64,000 nucleotides of DNA from CG2-30-51-40 sp041753575. Lineage in GTDB: Bacteria; Desulfobacterota; DSM-4660; Desulfatiglandales; Desulfatiglandaceae. The notes below the pieces were generated by a model, which made no database searches, was not told the DNA's origin, and worked only from the letters and a program-made list of their open reading frames with translations. The position numbers and the translations under genes were made by a program. The stretch is from positions 1 through 64,000 of the forward strand of contig JBGSUA010000214.1 in NCBI GenBank assembly GCA_041753575.1, given 5' to 3'. Shown one piece after another: positions 42,900 to 51,896 of the stretch. Every line of letters begins with the position of its first letter. Positions within the stretch are counted from its first letter, which is position 1.

Positions 42900-44170
42900 G
42901 TGTTTAGCGGATGTTCCGGGACCAAATCCTTTCTTATCGAAAGGCTTATCCTGGCTCCTTTGGGCCGGGAGGAATCAATCCAAGCCTTGCCTCCATGCCT
43001 CTCCGCGATTTCCTTAACAATGGCCATCCCTAAACCGGAGCCGGCCACGCCGCGAGCAGATGGGTCTCTCTGAAAGGGCTCAAAGATCTTATCTGCCATC
43101 TCGGGGGCTATGCCAGTTCCGTCGTCAGATACTGAAAAGATATGGAAGTTTTCGTTTTCTTCACAGTCAACCGCTATTTCTGAAAGGCCGGGGCCGCCAT
43201 ATTTTAGTGAGTTATCAATGATGTTCCTTATGACCCTTGTAAAAGAGAGCCTGTCGGCCACGATATCGGGGAAGACTTCAGGCTGACGCCATCTTATTTT
43301 CCGTCTGACCATTTCAGGCTTAAGCTCATTTCTTATGGATTCAACTATCTCTCTCACGTTCAATGGTTCAGGGTTCAGAGTGCCTTCCTTTGCCGATACA
43401 TAGCTGTTGAGCCTTGAAACAAGCTGAAGCATATAATCCGCGGTCTTGAAGATGAGTTCACAGCATTCGAGTCCCTTCTCATCGAGCTGGGAGGAATGCT
43501 TTTCCCAAAGCCTTTTGGTCAAGCCGTAGATTCCAGTAGCTGGGCTTTTCAGGTCATGGGAGATGGAATAGGCAAAGAACTGAATCATGTCCTTTTTCTC
43601 CTTGAGCATGGTCAGCCTCCCCTGTAACTCTTTGTAAAGCCGCGCGTTATGGAGTGCTACAGCTATCTGATTCCCCACGGTGACGAGAAGGTCTATCTTG
43701 TCCGTATCGAGAGATACCACGCTGCGGGATGCCAGATTCATAACGCCGTCAACCCGCTCCCAGGTAATAAGAGGCACGCAGATGATCACCTTAAGGCCCA
43801 TGGCAGCGAGCCTCTCCGCCCTTTGCTTGTCCTCAAGATCCGATACGTGCTGGGCAATAAATGACCTTGTTTTTACGGCCTTTCCGGTAAAACCCTCATC
43901 GAGGCCGACCCTCTCAAGGCCGATCGGCTCCATTCCTCTATGGGAGGCAAGCAGCAGTTCGTTGCCGCTCTCGTCCATGAGGTAAATCCTGCCGGCATCA
44001 TATTCAAATGCGTCAAGCACCCTTGAAAGAGCGCCGTCAAGCAAAAGACCCAAATTATTAATGCCGGCAAGGTAGTTGCTCATATCGAGGACGGTTGAGA
44101 GGGCCTTGTTTCTGCTCTCTATTCCTGAGCGGGTTACCTCGATAGAGATGTAATTACGGTCTAAAAGCAT
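42863..44170 (-). CDS. GAF-domain sensor histidine kinase
   Basis: The 435-residue soluble kinase has a GAF domain (about 30-180, RIYLMDESGNELLLASHRG and GLKVIICVPLI), HisKA with ISHDLKSPATGIYGL and HATPase with DDGTGIAPE and GSGLGMAIVKEI. Its last 12 or so codons (NRHGLLRHNET) come from the dispersed repeat, so the natural 3' end has been replaced. It starts one base before the end of the tandem Usp gene. Confidence 0.86.
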   Translation of the reverse strand: MLLDRNYISIEVTRSGIESRNKALSTVLDMSNYLAGINNLGLLLDGALSRVLDAFEYDAGRIYLMDESGNELLLASHRGMEPIGLERVGLDEGFTGKAVKTRSFIAQHVSDLEDKQRAERLAAMGLKVIICVPLITWERVDGVMNLASRSVVSLDTDKIDLLVTVGNQIAVALHNARLYKELQGRLTMLKEKKDMIQFFAYSISHDLKSPATGIYGLTKRLWEKHSSQLDEKGLECCELIFKTADYMLQLVSRLNSYVSAKEGTLNPEPLNVREIVESIRNELKPEMVRRKIRWRQPEVFPDIVADRLSFTRVIRNIIDNSLKYGGPGLSEIAVDCEENENFHIFSVSDDGTGIAPEMADKIFEPFQRDPSARGVAGSGLGMAIVKEIAERHGGKAWIDSSRPKGARISLSIRKDLVPEHPLNTNRHGLLRHNET

Positions 44171-45069
44171 CAGTTTACCACCCAGACCGCGGCTCCGGTG
44201 GACAACTGCGCCACCCTGTTTGCCACCCTGCCTATTGAGAATTCCTTTACCTTTGACAGTCCTTTTCTTCCAACAATAATGGTGCCGTAATGTCCGCTTT
44301 TTGCCTCCTTGACGACAGCGGCAGATCTGCTTTCCGCGCCCGTTATTACCTTGGAAGTGATGTTATCGATCGGAATCCCCGCGGCCGTCAGCTTGGTTAC
44401 AGCCTTTTGGAATGCCTTGTTGATGGCAATTTCAGCCGCTGCCACCTCTTCACTGTCCTTGACTCTTATAACATGCACAAGCCCTATCTCGGCGCCGGAG
44501 GTGGCGAGTACAGAGGCAGCTAACTCCACCGCCCTCATAGACCCCTCGGATGTATCAAGGGCGATCAGCACCCTGCCTGATTTCTTTTCCTTCGAGACCA
44601 CAATGAGCGGGAGAAAATAGAGTTTTTCCATTAGCTTCTCTGTAACGCTCCCCCAGAGGACGTTTTTTATGGCCCCGGTCCCCTTCCTTCCAACCAGCAG
44701 CGCGGTATAGTGCTTTCTAGCTTCCTTCAGGATGTCTCTTGTTATTCCTTCCCTTCGTTCCTGAAGATTTATTTTTATGCTTTTTTCTTTAAATCCGGCC
44801 TTCTTCAGCTTTTCAGCCGCCATCTGAAGATGCTCCCTCATCTCCCGCATTTTCCCTGCCTGCCAGGCCCTTACATTAGCTACGCGAGCCGCCACCTTAG
44901 GATTTTGCTTCAGATCCCAGTAGGATTCAGGTATGGCGGTAAATACTGAAAAAAGAACTACCTGCATGTCTTTCTTGGCAGGAAGTCTGCAAAGATATCT
45001 CACCGCTTCAAGAGCGTGATCAGATCCATCCAGGGCAACCAGTACCCTTTTTGTCGCTTCAATCATCAC
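44170..45069 (-). CDS. Tandem universal stress protein (two UspA domains)
   Basis: The 299-residue protein carries two UspA domains, each with an ATP motif: GRKGTGAIKNVLWGS near 128-142 and GRKGLSKVKEFSIGR near 268-282. Dual-Usp proteins form pseudo-dimers. The gene overlaps the upstream CBS-ACT gene by four bases and the following GAF kinase by one. Confidence 0.87.
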   Translation of the reverse strand: MMIEATKRVLVALDGSDHALEAVRYLCRLPAKKDMQVVLFSVFTAIPESYWDLKQNPKVAARVANVRAWQAGKMREMREHLQMAAEKLKKAGFKEKSIKINLQERREGITRDILKEARKHYTALLVGRKGTGAIKNVLWGSVTEKLMEKLYFLPLIVVSKEKKSGRVLIALDTSEGSMRAVELAASVLATSGAEIGLVHVIRVKDSEEVAAAEIAINKAFQKAVTKLTAAGIPIDNITSKVITGAESRSAAVVKEAKSGHYGTIIVGRKGLSKVKEFSIGRVANRVAQLSTGAAVWVVN

Positions 45070-45755
45070 ATTTCCTCCTGGAAGACCTCCCTTTTGTTTT
45101 CCCGATGGTCAACCATGTATAGAATTGCTGCCTTTTCCTTCAGCTCTCCCTTCAGTTTTTCCAATTTGCTTCTGTCAACGCCGTACATCCTGATATATAC
45201 CTTTCTGTATCCTTGGGGGACCCTCTCATAGGTGCTTAGGATACTGACCATGCGGCCTCCGAATTTTCTCATTATATCGGCCACATCCTTGATTGAGCCG
45301 GGCCGGTCTTCCACCTGGAACGCGAACTGGATGCCCCTTTTTCCGACTCCGGTTAAGGAGATCATTGCCCTGAATACATCATTCTTGGTTATGGTTCCAA
45401 CCACATCTCCGGTTTCATCTACGACAGGGGTTCCGGAGATCTTATGATCAAGAAGAACCTCGGCGGCTTCTTCAATTGTGTAGTTGATGGGAACGGTGAT
45501 TGGATTGGAAGACATTATGTCTTTGACTTTGATTTTTGAAATGAGAAAAAGTAACTCATGCACCTCAAGTGTTGTTGCATCCGACGCAGATGATCTCTTG
45601 AGATCTCTGTCTGTTACAATACCGACAAGCTTTCCCTTCTTCATCACAGGAAGCATGCTGATATGATTATCCTTAAGCAGCTTCATAGCGTCCTGCATGG
45701 AATCGTTTATATCAACAGTTATTACGGCCTTGCTCATCCAATTTCTTACTAACAT
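45066..45755 (-). CDS. CBS-ACT domain protein (AcuB-like)
   Basis: The 229-residue protein has two CBS domains (MLVRNWMSKAVITV and VKDIMSSNPITV, about 1-130) and a C-terminal ACT domain (FAFQVEDRPGSIKDVADIM). CBS pairs bind adenosine nucleotides and ACT binds amino acids, so it would couple energy charge to metabolism. ATG 45755 was chosen because GGAGGAGCTAAA precedes it; the longer frame from 45809 is less likely. First gene of a long signalling unit. Confidence 0.82.
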   Translation of the reverse strand: MLVRNWMSKAVITVDINDSMQDAMKLLKDNHISMLPVMKKGKLVGIVTDRDLKRSSASDATTLEVHELLFLISKIKVKDIMSSNPITVPINYTIEEAAEVLLDHKISGTPVVDETGDVVGTITKNDVFRAMISLTGVGKRGIQFAFQVEDRPGSIKDVADIMRKFGGRMVSILSTYERVPQGYRKVYIRMYGVDRSKLEKLKGELKEKAAILYMVDHRENKREVFQEEM

Positions 45756-45863
45756 TTTAGCTCCTCCATTTTTTCTTTTGCTGCCAGGCAAAAAGCTGTA
45801 AGACAGCAAGCTTAGAATTTTGAAAAACCATTTGTCGAACCGTCAGGCCTCCTTAAACAGATC

Positions 45864-46061
45864 TTACAAAATAGTCGCCTTTGATGCAAACTGATTTGGA
45901 GGGCCGTCACCGAGGAGATCCCACTGTGTCTTATCTGTCTCTATAGCAAACCCCTTACCACAGCGATTCCAAAGGACGCAGAAAATAACAGACAATAATA
46001 TCATTAAGATAAGTGATGTGATAACGCAAGGCGGCTGAGATAAAAAGTCTTCGGCTGTCAT
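45864..46061 (-). CDS. Small single-span membrane protein (uncertain)
   Basis: A 65-codon frame with a hydrophobic span (VITSLILMILLSVIFCVLW, about 13-31) and a charged C-terminal half. The ribosome binding site is weak (AGGTTG) and no family was recognised. It lies about 110 bases upstream of the CBS-ACT gene on the same strand. Treat as possible only. Confidence 0.35.
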   Translation of the reverse strand: MTAEDFLSQPPCVITSLILMILLSVIFCVLWNRCGKGFAIETDKTQWDLLGDGPPNQFASKATIL

Positions 46062-46157
46062 GAATTTTTACAACCTGTAAAGCGGGGAGCCTTGTCCCCA
46101 TATTGCGAGTATCTGTTTATTCCACTATACTGAAGGGTGAATAGGGAGGTTGGGTTG

Positions 46158-46760
46158 ATGGGATATGAAAAGCTTATGGAAGATAACCTCAGAAAGGCAT
46201 TTGCCGAAAACAGCTTTTGCGAGCTTGCGGTAAGGCTAGGGGGGAAGGCGGATAAGGATGGCGTTTATATAGAGGGTTTTGGCAGGAGGTATCTGGCATC
46301 ACCCGATGCCCTATTCGTTGATGGAATCAGGGCTGATGACCCCGAGGCTGTGGTGGTTTCTCTCTATGCCTCCTGTGCCGGCTCCGATGCGCTGATAGAG
46401 GAACCATTCAAGTCATTCAAGGACCTTCCCAATAGTATGCCCTATCATGGGGCCTTCGCTGCCAACGTGGAAAGAATCCTTGTGCCACATGTAGAAAAGT
46501 TCAAAGGGCGCTCTGAAGAAATAGCGAGTAAATTCAGGGGAAAGGTTGTGGAAAGGGGCGATTCAGGGGATTTTTCCACTTTTCTTTACCCCCTTCCCAA
46601 GGTATGCCTCAGATACGTCTTCTACCTTCCGGACGAGGAATTTCCTGCCTCCGCGACATGCCTTTTTTCTAGCAATGTCCTCTCCTTCCTGCCCTTGGAC
46701 GGAGCAGCAGATACAGCGGAATATACCTCAAGGGCAATCATCAAATTATGCCGTTCATGA
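46158..46760 (+). CDS. DUF3786 family protein
   Basis: The 200-residue protein begins MGYEKLMEDNLRKAF and matches DUF3786, found in anaerobic and methanogen-type genomes. It is thought to be linked to corrinoid or redox proteins, but no function is established. Start 46158 has GGGAGG eight bases upstream. The stop is 13 bases before the WbqC-like start. Confidence 0.7.
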   Translation: MGYEKLMEDNLRKAFAENSFCELAVRLGGKADKDGVYIEGFGRRYLASPDALFVDGIRADDPEAVVVSLYASCAGSDALIEEPFKSFKDLPNSMPYHGAFAANVERILVPHVEKFKGRSEEIASKFRGKVVERGDSGDFSTFLYPLPKVCLRYVFYLPDEEFPASATCLFSSNVLSFLPLDGAADTAEYTSRAIIKLCRS

Positions 46761-46773
46761 AGGCGAACCGGAG

Positions 46774-47508
46774 ATGATCATAGCTGCGCAGCAACCCTAT
46801 TTTGCTCCCTACTCGGGCTTTTTCCTGAAGGCCTTACTTGCGGATGCCGTCGTCATAATGGACAGGGTCCAACTCCCGCTCAAATCCACTTGGATCACCC
46901 GCAACCGGTTCAAGAACTCTGAGGGAACCCTTTGGCTCAAGGTGCCTGTGTGGAAAAAGGGACTGGGGCTTCAGACCATCTCCGATGTCAGGATATGTGA
47001 TGAAAGGGGATGGAGGCGTAAGCATATCGAAGGCCTTAAGGCTGCATACAGTCATGCGCCTTTTTTTGATGAGCATCTGCCTTTCCTTGAGGAGCTGTAT
47101 TCAAACGATTACGATCGGCTTTGTGAATTAAATCTTAGAATTATCCGGTATCTTTTCGGCTGGCTCGGGATAAAGGCAAAGCTACTGCTACTATCAGAAA
47201 TGGGAGTGGATGCGAAAGAGCCGCTCCTCTCAGTAGAGATAGCAAGATGCCTGGGTGCTTCGCATTTTCTTGCCCAGTCAAGCGCGAGAAAGTTCCTTGG
47301 CGAAAAGGCCTTCAGGGAATCAGGCATAGAGCCCGTCTTTTTCACAAAGCGGCCCGCTCCATATCCCCAGCTCTGGGCCGGGGGTTTCTCTCGGAATCTA
47401 TCCGTATTTGATCTCGTTTTTAACTGCGGCCCGAAGACCCGCGAGATCATTATGAAAGAGTTATCGAAGAGGGACAGGCGTCTTATTGAATTCCTTGGAA
47501 GGACATGA
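46774..47508 (+). CDS. WbqC-like family protein
   Basis: The 244-residue protein starts MIIAAQQPYFAPYSGFFLK, the signature of the WbqC family, and ends NCGPKTREIIMKEL. WbqC relatives occur in surface polysaccharide clusters. The exact reaction is unknown. A longer frame from 46546 is an artefact overlapping DUF3786. Confidence 0.78.
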   Translation: MIIAAQQPYFAPYSGFFLKALLADAVVIMDRVQLPLKSTWITRNRFKNSEGTLWLKVPVWKKGLGLQTISDVRICDERGWRRKHIEGLKAAYSHAPFFDEHLPFLEELYSNDYDRLCELNLRIIRYLFGWLGIKAKLLLLSEMGVDAKEPLLSVEIARCLGASHFLAQSSARKFLGEKAFRESGIEPVFFTKRPAPYPQLWAGGFSRNLSVFDLVFNCGPKTREIIMKELSKRDRRLIEFLGRT

Positions 47509-47742
47509 CGTAGATAATGCTTCACGCTGAAGTCATCATCGGCGAAAGAAAGCTCACTGCCAAAAGGGAAATATTACCGGTAGCTGAAATGAAAAAGTGT
47601 CTGTGCCCTCTCAGTCGAGTTCTTGACCCCCGGACAAAGGTGGGGTGTGATCAGAGAAATCGGTATTGCCGGCGACCAGGCGCTGAGAGGCTCGCGTGAC
47701 AGGAAGGCGACGCCTGCCGGAGTGGATAAAAAAATGACGCGG

Positions 47743-48222
47743 TTATATGGGGATTGCTATGTCTCGGGAGCCTGAATCGGCTGCCTCGGAATAGTGCCTG
47801 AGAAACCTGTTGGTTTCCTGAATGAAGCGTTCGATGTCTCCGAGGTCTTTGCTTACAACTCCATAAAACTCGGGTGGTGAGACCTCTCTATAGAAATGTG
47901 CCACGTGGTTCCTCTAGCCGGCCATCTTCACAAGGGATTCGGACAGGGTGGCGCTCATAACCTCCCTTCGGCCCAATTCTCTGGCAATGGCCTTGTATTC
48001 AATCTCTTTGAACCCTGATGTCTTTGAAAGGATGTGCCTTCCGATGTCAAAGAAAGCTTCCAGTGCCCTTCGCAGGTAGCTTTCCGCGAAAGGTGGATTT
48101 CTCTTGTCGGCCAAAAAGTCCTGTTCTTTCATCTGGGAAAGGGGCCTGAGTTCTTCCAGACAGCCTTCAATGAACCGCAGGAGGTCAATTATTCGCGTCG
48201 TATTCAAAACGGAAATAACCAT
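47743..48222 (-). pseudogene. hepT: HEPN toxin (HepT-like), broken by an in-frame TAG
   Basis: The frame codes for a HEPN ribonuclease-like toxin. Codons 1-102 end at TAG (47914-47916); reading on in the same frame gives RNHVAHFYREVSPPEF, the RN-x4-H active-site motif with Tyr. The family has MAGYRN at this place, so a Tyr codon changed to TAG is the likely lesion. The active site lies after the stop, so the toxin is dead unless the TAG is suppressed. It follows a broken MntA-like antitoxin gene. Confidence 0.72.
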
Positions 48223-48265
48223 CTTTAATGGCCTCCATTATTTCATTCATCATGATCTTCTTTTT

Positions 48266-48509
48266 CTAGGAGAGGTCTTCGGCCATGCGCATAACAGCTT
48301 CTTCGTAATCGCAGCCCCTTGTGGCTTCCTGCGCGTGGTATATCCGTATCCCCTTTACGATCTCGTATTGGAAAAGGGGGTCATGCTCCTGGGCGAAGAC
48401 CAGGTCCACCTCAAAGGGTTCAAAAACCGCTCTCTGCCTGAGAGCCGAACAGGTAAATCGCGACCAGACCGTGGCTTTGAGCTGTCTTTTCAAGGCGTTC
48501 AGTTATCAT
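48266..48509 (-). pseudogene. mntA: MNT-type nucleotidyltransferase antitoxin, frameshifted
   Basis: The start frame gives MITERLEKTAQ then VAIYLFGSQAESGF and a stop. A shifted frame continues VDLVFAQEHDPLFQYEIVKG to the end. This is the GSxxxG...DxD layout of MNT antitoxins, split by one frameshift between the GS motif and the second Asp. Both members of the MNT/HEPN pair are thus broken. Confidence 0.7.
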
Positions 48510-48852
48510 GTCTTGATTCTAGCGTTGAATATAATAAATTTAGTTTTAATCTGCTGCCCTGTCAAACGTTCATGACAGCAATATTTTGTCACCCCCGAGC
48601 ATGAAAATCCCCTTTCCCACAGATGAGAGAGCAGACCTCTTTTACTGATCCCTAATCCCTAATCCCTGATCCCAAATCTCTGGGTTGGTGAGGGTATTTT
48701 CACGGTAAAATTCTCTCAAAGGAAGACACGGGTTCCGACCTAAGAACTCCGGCAGCATGAAGACAGCAAATGACTATAGACCGGGTACTGTCTGGGGTGT
48801 CGTGACAGATTGGGTTTGACAACGCTTGTTCTCACCACCGGAAGAGAAGGTG
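48510..48852. other. Spacer with short tandem repeat
   Basis: About 340 bases between the broken MNT gene and vapC. Apart from the tandem repeat at 48647-48673 and an AT-rich region no gene was recognised. Confidence 0.45.
48647..48673. repeat. Tandem heptamer repeat (TAATCCC-type)
   Basis: The motif ATCCCTA/G is repeated about four times (48647-48673). The unit is seven bases long and the copies are contiguous. Low-complexity repeats of this type are seen between genes in related genomes. Confidence 0.75.
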
Positions 48853-49227
48853 TCAAAGGGTATAAGGTACTTCCACGAAGGTGTGCTTCTTAGGATTGAA
48901 ATCTTTGGTGTTGCGAGTGCACAGTTTGGTATTATGCAACTGTGCTAACGCCGCATGAAATGCGTCCGGCAGTTTCCACCCTTCCTCTTTCCTTAGCCTT
49001 GCCGCGGTATCCGCCGCTGTCTTGTCGAGGTTCAGCAAGAGATATTGATCCAGCAGCATACTAACATCTTCGAAGGCGGCATCATCTACCCCGCACAGAA
49101 CCTCGGCGCGGGTAATGACGGAAATGGCGGTTTCTCCAGGATCAAGCGCTTCCAGAAACTCCGAGGCCTTCTTCACGCTGTTCAAGTGATCTATCAAAAT
49201 CACCGAATCAAGAATCAGTTTGATCAT
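48853..49227 (-). CDS. vapC: VapC PIN-domain ribonuclease toxin
   Basis: The 124-residue protein is a complete PIN toxin: MIKLILDSVILIDHL (first acidic residue), ITRAEVLCG, LPDAFHAALAQLHN and TRNTKDF give the four acidic sites. It would cleave tRNA or mRNA. Start 49227 gives a two-base gap after the vapB stop, a typical arrangement. Confidence 0.85.
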   Translation of the reverse strand: MIKLILDSVILIDHLNSVKKASEFLEALDPGETAISVITRAEVLCGVDDAAFEDVSMLLDQYLLLNLDKTAADTAARLRKEEGWKLPDAFHAALAQLHNTKLCTRNTKDFNPKKHTFVEVPYTL

Positions 49228-49229
49228 TG

Positions 49230-49463
49230 TTAGTCCCATTCAGACCGCACTTCTCTTTGATACTGGAGGCCTTCTCCTTTCCTCCATAGGCCGCGTGTTC
49301 GCTTGAGCAGCGATCCATATATATTCTGGCGCTCGCTGGTCTTGAGGCTCCGTATCCCTTGACGAACGGCCTCAGCCATAGATATCCCCTTAGATCGGCT
49401 GTAATTGAGCAGCCAGCGTCTGTCATCTTCCGGAAGCGTTATTATAGTCCTTGATGATCCCAT
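49230..49463 (-). CDS. vapB: VapB-type ribbon-helix-helix antitoxin
   Basis: The 77-residue protein starts MGSSRTIITLPEDDRRWLLN, a ribbon-helix-helix N-terminus, then SMAEAVRQGIRSLK and a basic tail that would bind VapC. ATG 49463 has GGGAGG upstream. The inverted repeat at 49477-49498 may be its operator. Confidence 0.82.
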   Translation of the reverse strand: MGSSRTIITLPEDDRRWLLNYSRSKGISMAEAVRQGIRSLKTSERQNIYGSLLKRTRGLWRKGEGLQYQREVRSEWD

Positions 49464-49476
49464 GGCACCTCCCAAG

Positions 49477-49498
49477 TGATATCGTCATATGTATATCA
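49477..49498. promoter_or_regulatory. Candidate vapBC operator
   Basis: TGATAT (49477-49482) and ATATCA (49493-49498) form an inverted repeat with a ten-base spacer, about 14 bases upstream of the vapB start, the right place for autoregulation by a ribbon-helix-helix dimer. Confidence 0.5.
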
Positions 49499-49775
49499 TC
49501 ATAATCATGGATGTCAAGGCTAAGAGGAAAAGTGTCTGCGCTTGTCACTCGTTTATCGGCGAGGTTTTGGAAGCGGGGCGGTCCTTCCGACCAAACAAAC
49601 CACGAGGAAATCTTTCTCCCTTAAAAGAGATGGCTCTCGCGACAATAAAATTGCCTTTCACAGGATTAAGAAAATCCTTGACCGGAATGCCCTGTTTATT
49701 TAGGTTGCATGGGCAGGATAGGCGTTTTTTGGCTCTCGGTTCGCTTTGTCCCGTCAGGCTTAAAGGGGTTTCGGA
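49499..49775. other. Spacer between vapBC and DUF1538 genes
   Basis: No protein-coding frame was recognised. It must hold the promoter for the rightward DUF1538 gene. Confidence 0.45.
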
Positions 49776-51896
49776 TTGGCTAAAAAGGCTTCTATGAAGA
49801 TCAAGGTCAGCTTCCGGGAGGCATTGGGACTCCTAGCTCCATACGTCAAGGACCGCCTTACCGCCCAGATAAAGTCGGTCTGGGTCATCATCGTATATCT
49901 CATCCTCTTTCAGACGCTCATTCTCGGAATAGCCGTTTCCGACGCGTCCCTTGTGGCGGGTGGAATAGCCCTTGTGATAATTGGGCTTTCCTTTTTCATG
50001 GAAGGGCTTTTTCTTGGCCTGATGCCTTTGGGCGAGCTTGTCGGGGTCAAGCTTCCGCAGAAGACGGGCATATCCGTCATACTGGTTTTTTCAGTGGTCC
50101 TCGGATTTGTCGCCACCATGGCAGAGCCTTCCATCCAGGTCCTTCAGGCAGCCGGATCTTCCGTGAAGGCATGGAACGCGCCTCTTCTCTTTGTGCTCTT
50201 GACGCGCTACGCCCATTTACTGGTATGGAGTGTGGGGGTGGGTGTCGGCATAGCAGTTGCCCTGGGTATGATGAGGTTCTATTACAACTGGTCCCTTAAG
50301 CCGTTGGTTTATGTCCTGACCGGTATCCTCGCAGCCTTTTCAGCATATTCCCTTTTTGACGGAAATATTCTCGGCATAACAGGCCTTGCCTGGGACTGCG
50401 GAGCTGTTACAACCGGTCCTGTTACCGTGCCGCTTGTGCTAGCCCTGGGGATAGGCATCTCGCGAATGGTGGGTTCCGCCGAATCAGGGGCGACGGGATT
50501 CGGAGTGGTTACTCTGGCTTCGCTTCTTCCTGTAATGGCTGTATTCGGCCTCGGCTTCGCGCTCAACGGCTCTTTGCCTGGCCCAATGGACGAGAAGGTG
50601 TTTTTCAGCCCTGACAACAGAAGCAAGGTTGCAGTCCTTTTTGAAAGTTCGGATGCCATGGCCTGGTACGCAACGACAGAGGCAGGCCCGGAGGGCAGAA
50701 AGAGCTACTTTGAAGGAAGCGGTCAGACCCCGGCGGAGTTCCTGAAGGGGCTTTCCATAAACCCTGAGAGGCGCAGGGCGCTTTTTGGAGATGCAGCCAA
50801 TGCCCTTGAGAGATGGGTTGCGGTTAACGGAAGTGCTGATGAGCGGTCCGCTGTGTTCGGCGACTCCCAGGCGGTGAAGGATGCAGTCTCCATATACGGC
50901 AAAGGCCATCAGGCGGACTTATCCTTTGTTGATCTTGTCAAAAGGAATATGACAGCGGCCGGAAAGGCGATAATCTTTCTAATCGTTCCGATAGGGCTTG
51001 TTCTTCTGACCATAGCCAGACAAGGACCTTCCTATCCGGATCAGGTAGTGCTCGGGCTGTTTTTCGCCATCCTCGGCATGGGCCTTTTCAATATAGGAAT
51101 AGAGGTCGGACTCGGAAAACTGGGTAACGATATAGGAACGAAACTCCCTTCGGCCTTCAAGTCAATATCTCTTCCCGATGAGGTAACGGTGATGGCGGAG
51201 TTTGATCCATCCATCGTGCAGAAGTCCGTTGATCAATATGGGAGGAAATATTCCTTTTTCTTTGCCCGGATGGAGACAGGCGAAGTTTCAATACCATACG
51301 AACCTGAAGGATACGATCCAAAGGAGAGAACCTATCGTTATGTACCGGTTAAAGGCCCGCTGTTTGGCAGAGAGGGTGGAATAACAGGAATAGCCGTGGT
51401 CCTTCTTTTCGCCTTCATTATGGGATACGGAGCAACCCTTGCGGAGCCTGCCTTGAATGCCCTCGGCACAACGGTAGATGAGATAACGGTAGGGACATTC
51501 AGAAAATCCCTCCTCATGCAGGCTGTGGCCATAGGAGTAGGGGCAGGGATAGGCCTCGGGGTCGCAAAGATAGTATGGTCAATACCCCTGTTCTGGCTCC
51601 TTTTGCCTCCCTATCTGCTGCTTTTGCTGCTCACAGCCCTTTCCAGCGAGGAGTTCGTGAATATCGCCTGGGACAGCGCCGGTGTTACAACAGGCCCCAT
51701 TACCGTGCCCCTGGTGCTGGCAATGGGACTCGGCATAGGCAACCAACTGGGAGTGGTAGAGGGATTCGGCATACTTGCGATGGCCTCTGTCTGCCCTATT
51801 GTTACCGTCTTGCTCCTGGGGCTCAGGATAGAGAGAAGACGAGCCTGCGTTCTGAAGGATGAAGGAACCGTATGTGATGACGGAGGGATAGAGTGA
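49776..51896 (+). CDS. DUF1538 membrane protein, two repeat halves
   Basis: The 706-residue protein has two DUF1538 halves. Each has the pair ATMAEPSIQVL / ATLAEPALNAL and WDCGAVTTGPVTVPLVLALG / WDSAGVTTGPITVPLVLAMG. The internal repeat of a channel-like fold suggests transport, but substrate is unknown. A soluble region with charged residues (about 260-420) sits between the halves. TTG 49776 or ATG 49794 are possible starts; ATG has AAGG upstream and I slightly prefer it. Confidence 0.83.
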   Translation: MAKKASMKIKVSFREALGLLAPYVKDRLTAQIKSVWVIIVYLILFQTLILGIAVSDASLVAGGIALVIIGLSFFMEGLFLGLMPLGELVGVKLPQKTGISVILVFSVVLGFVATMAEPSIQVLQAAGSSVKAWNAPLLFVLLTRYAHLLVWSVGVGVGIAVALGMMRFYYNWSLKPLVYVLTGILAAFSAYSLFDGNILGITGLAWDCGAVTTGPVTVPLVLALGIGISRMVGSAESGATGFGVVTLASLLPVMAVFGLGFALNGSLPGPMDEKVFFSPDNRSKVAVLFESSDAMAWYATTEAGPEGRKSYFEGSGQTPAEFLKGLSINPERRRALFGDAANALERWVAVNGSADERSAVFGDSQAVKDAVSIYGKGHQADLSFVDLVKRNMTAAGKAIIFLIVPIGLVLLTIARQGPSYPDQVVLGLFFAILGMGLFNIGIEVGLGKLGNDIGTKLPSAFKSISLPDEVTVMAEFDPSIVQKSVDQYGRKYSFFFARMETGEVSIPYEPEGYDPKERTYRYVPVKGPLFGREGGITGIAVVLLFAFIMGYGATLAEPALNALGTTVDEITVGTFRKSLLMQAVAIGVGAGIGLGVAKIVWSIPLFWLLLPPYLLLLLLTALSSEEFVNIAWDSAGVTTGPITVPLVLAMGLGIGNQLGVVEGFGILAMASVCPIVTVLLLGLRIERRRACVLKDEGTVCDDGGIE

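Noticed and set aside
47517..47699. A 60-codon frame after the WbqC-like gene
   Set aside because: No domain, no ribosome binding site, and it runs into a low-information spacer.
48647..48673. The tandem heptamer as a CRISPR array
   Set aside because: The unit is seven bases and there are no spacers; it is a simple tandem repeat.
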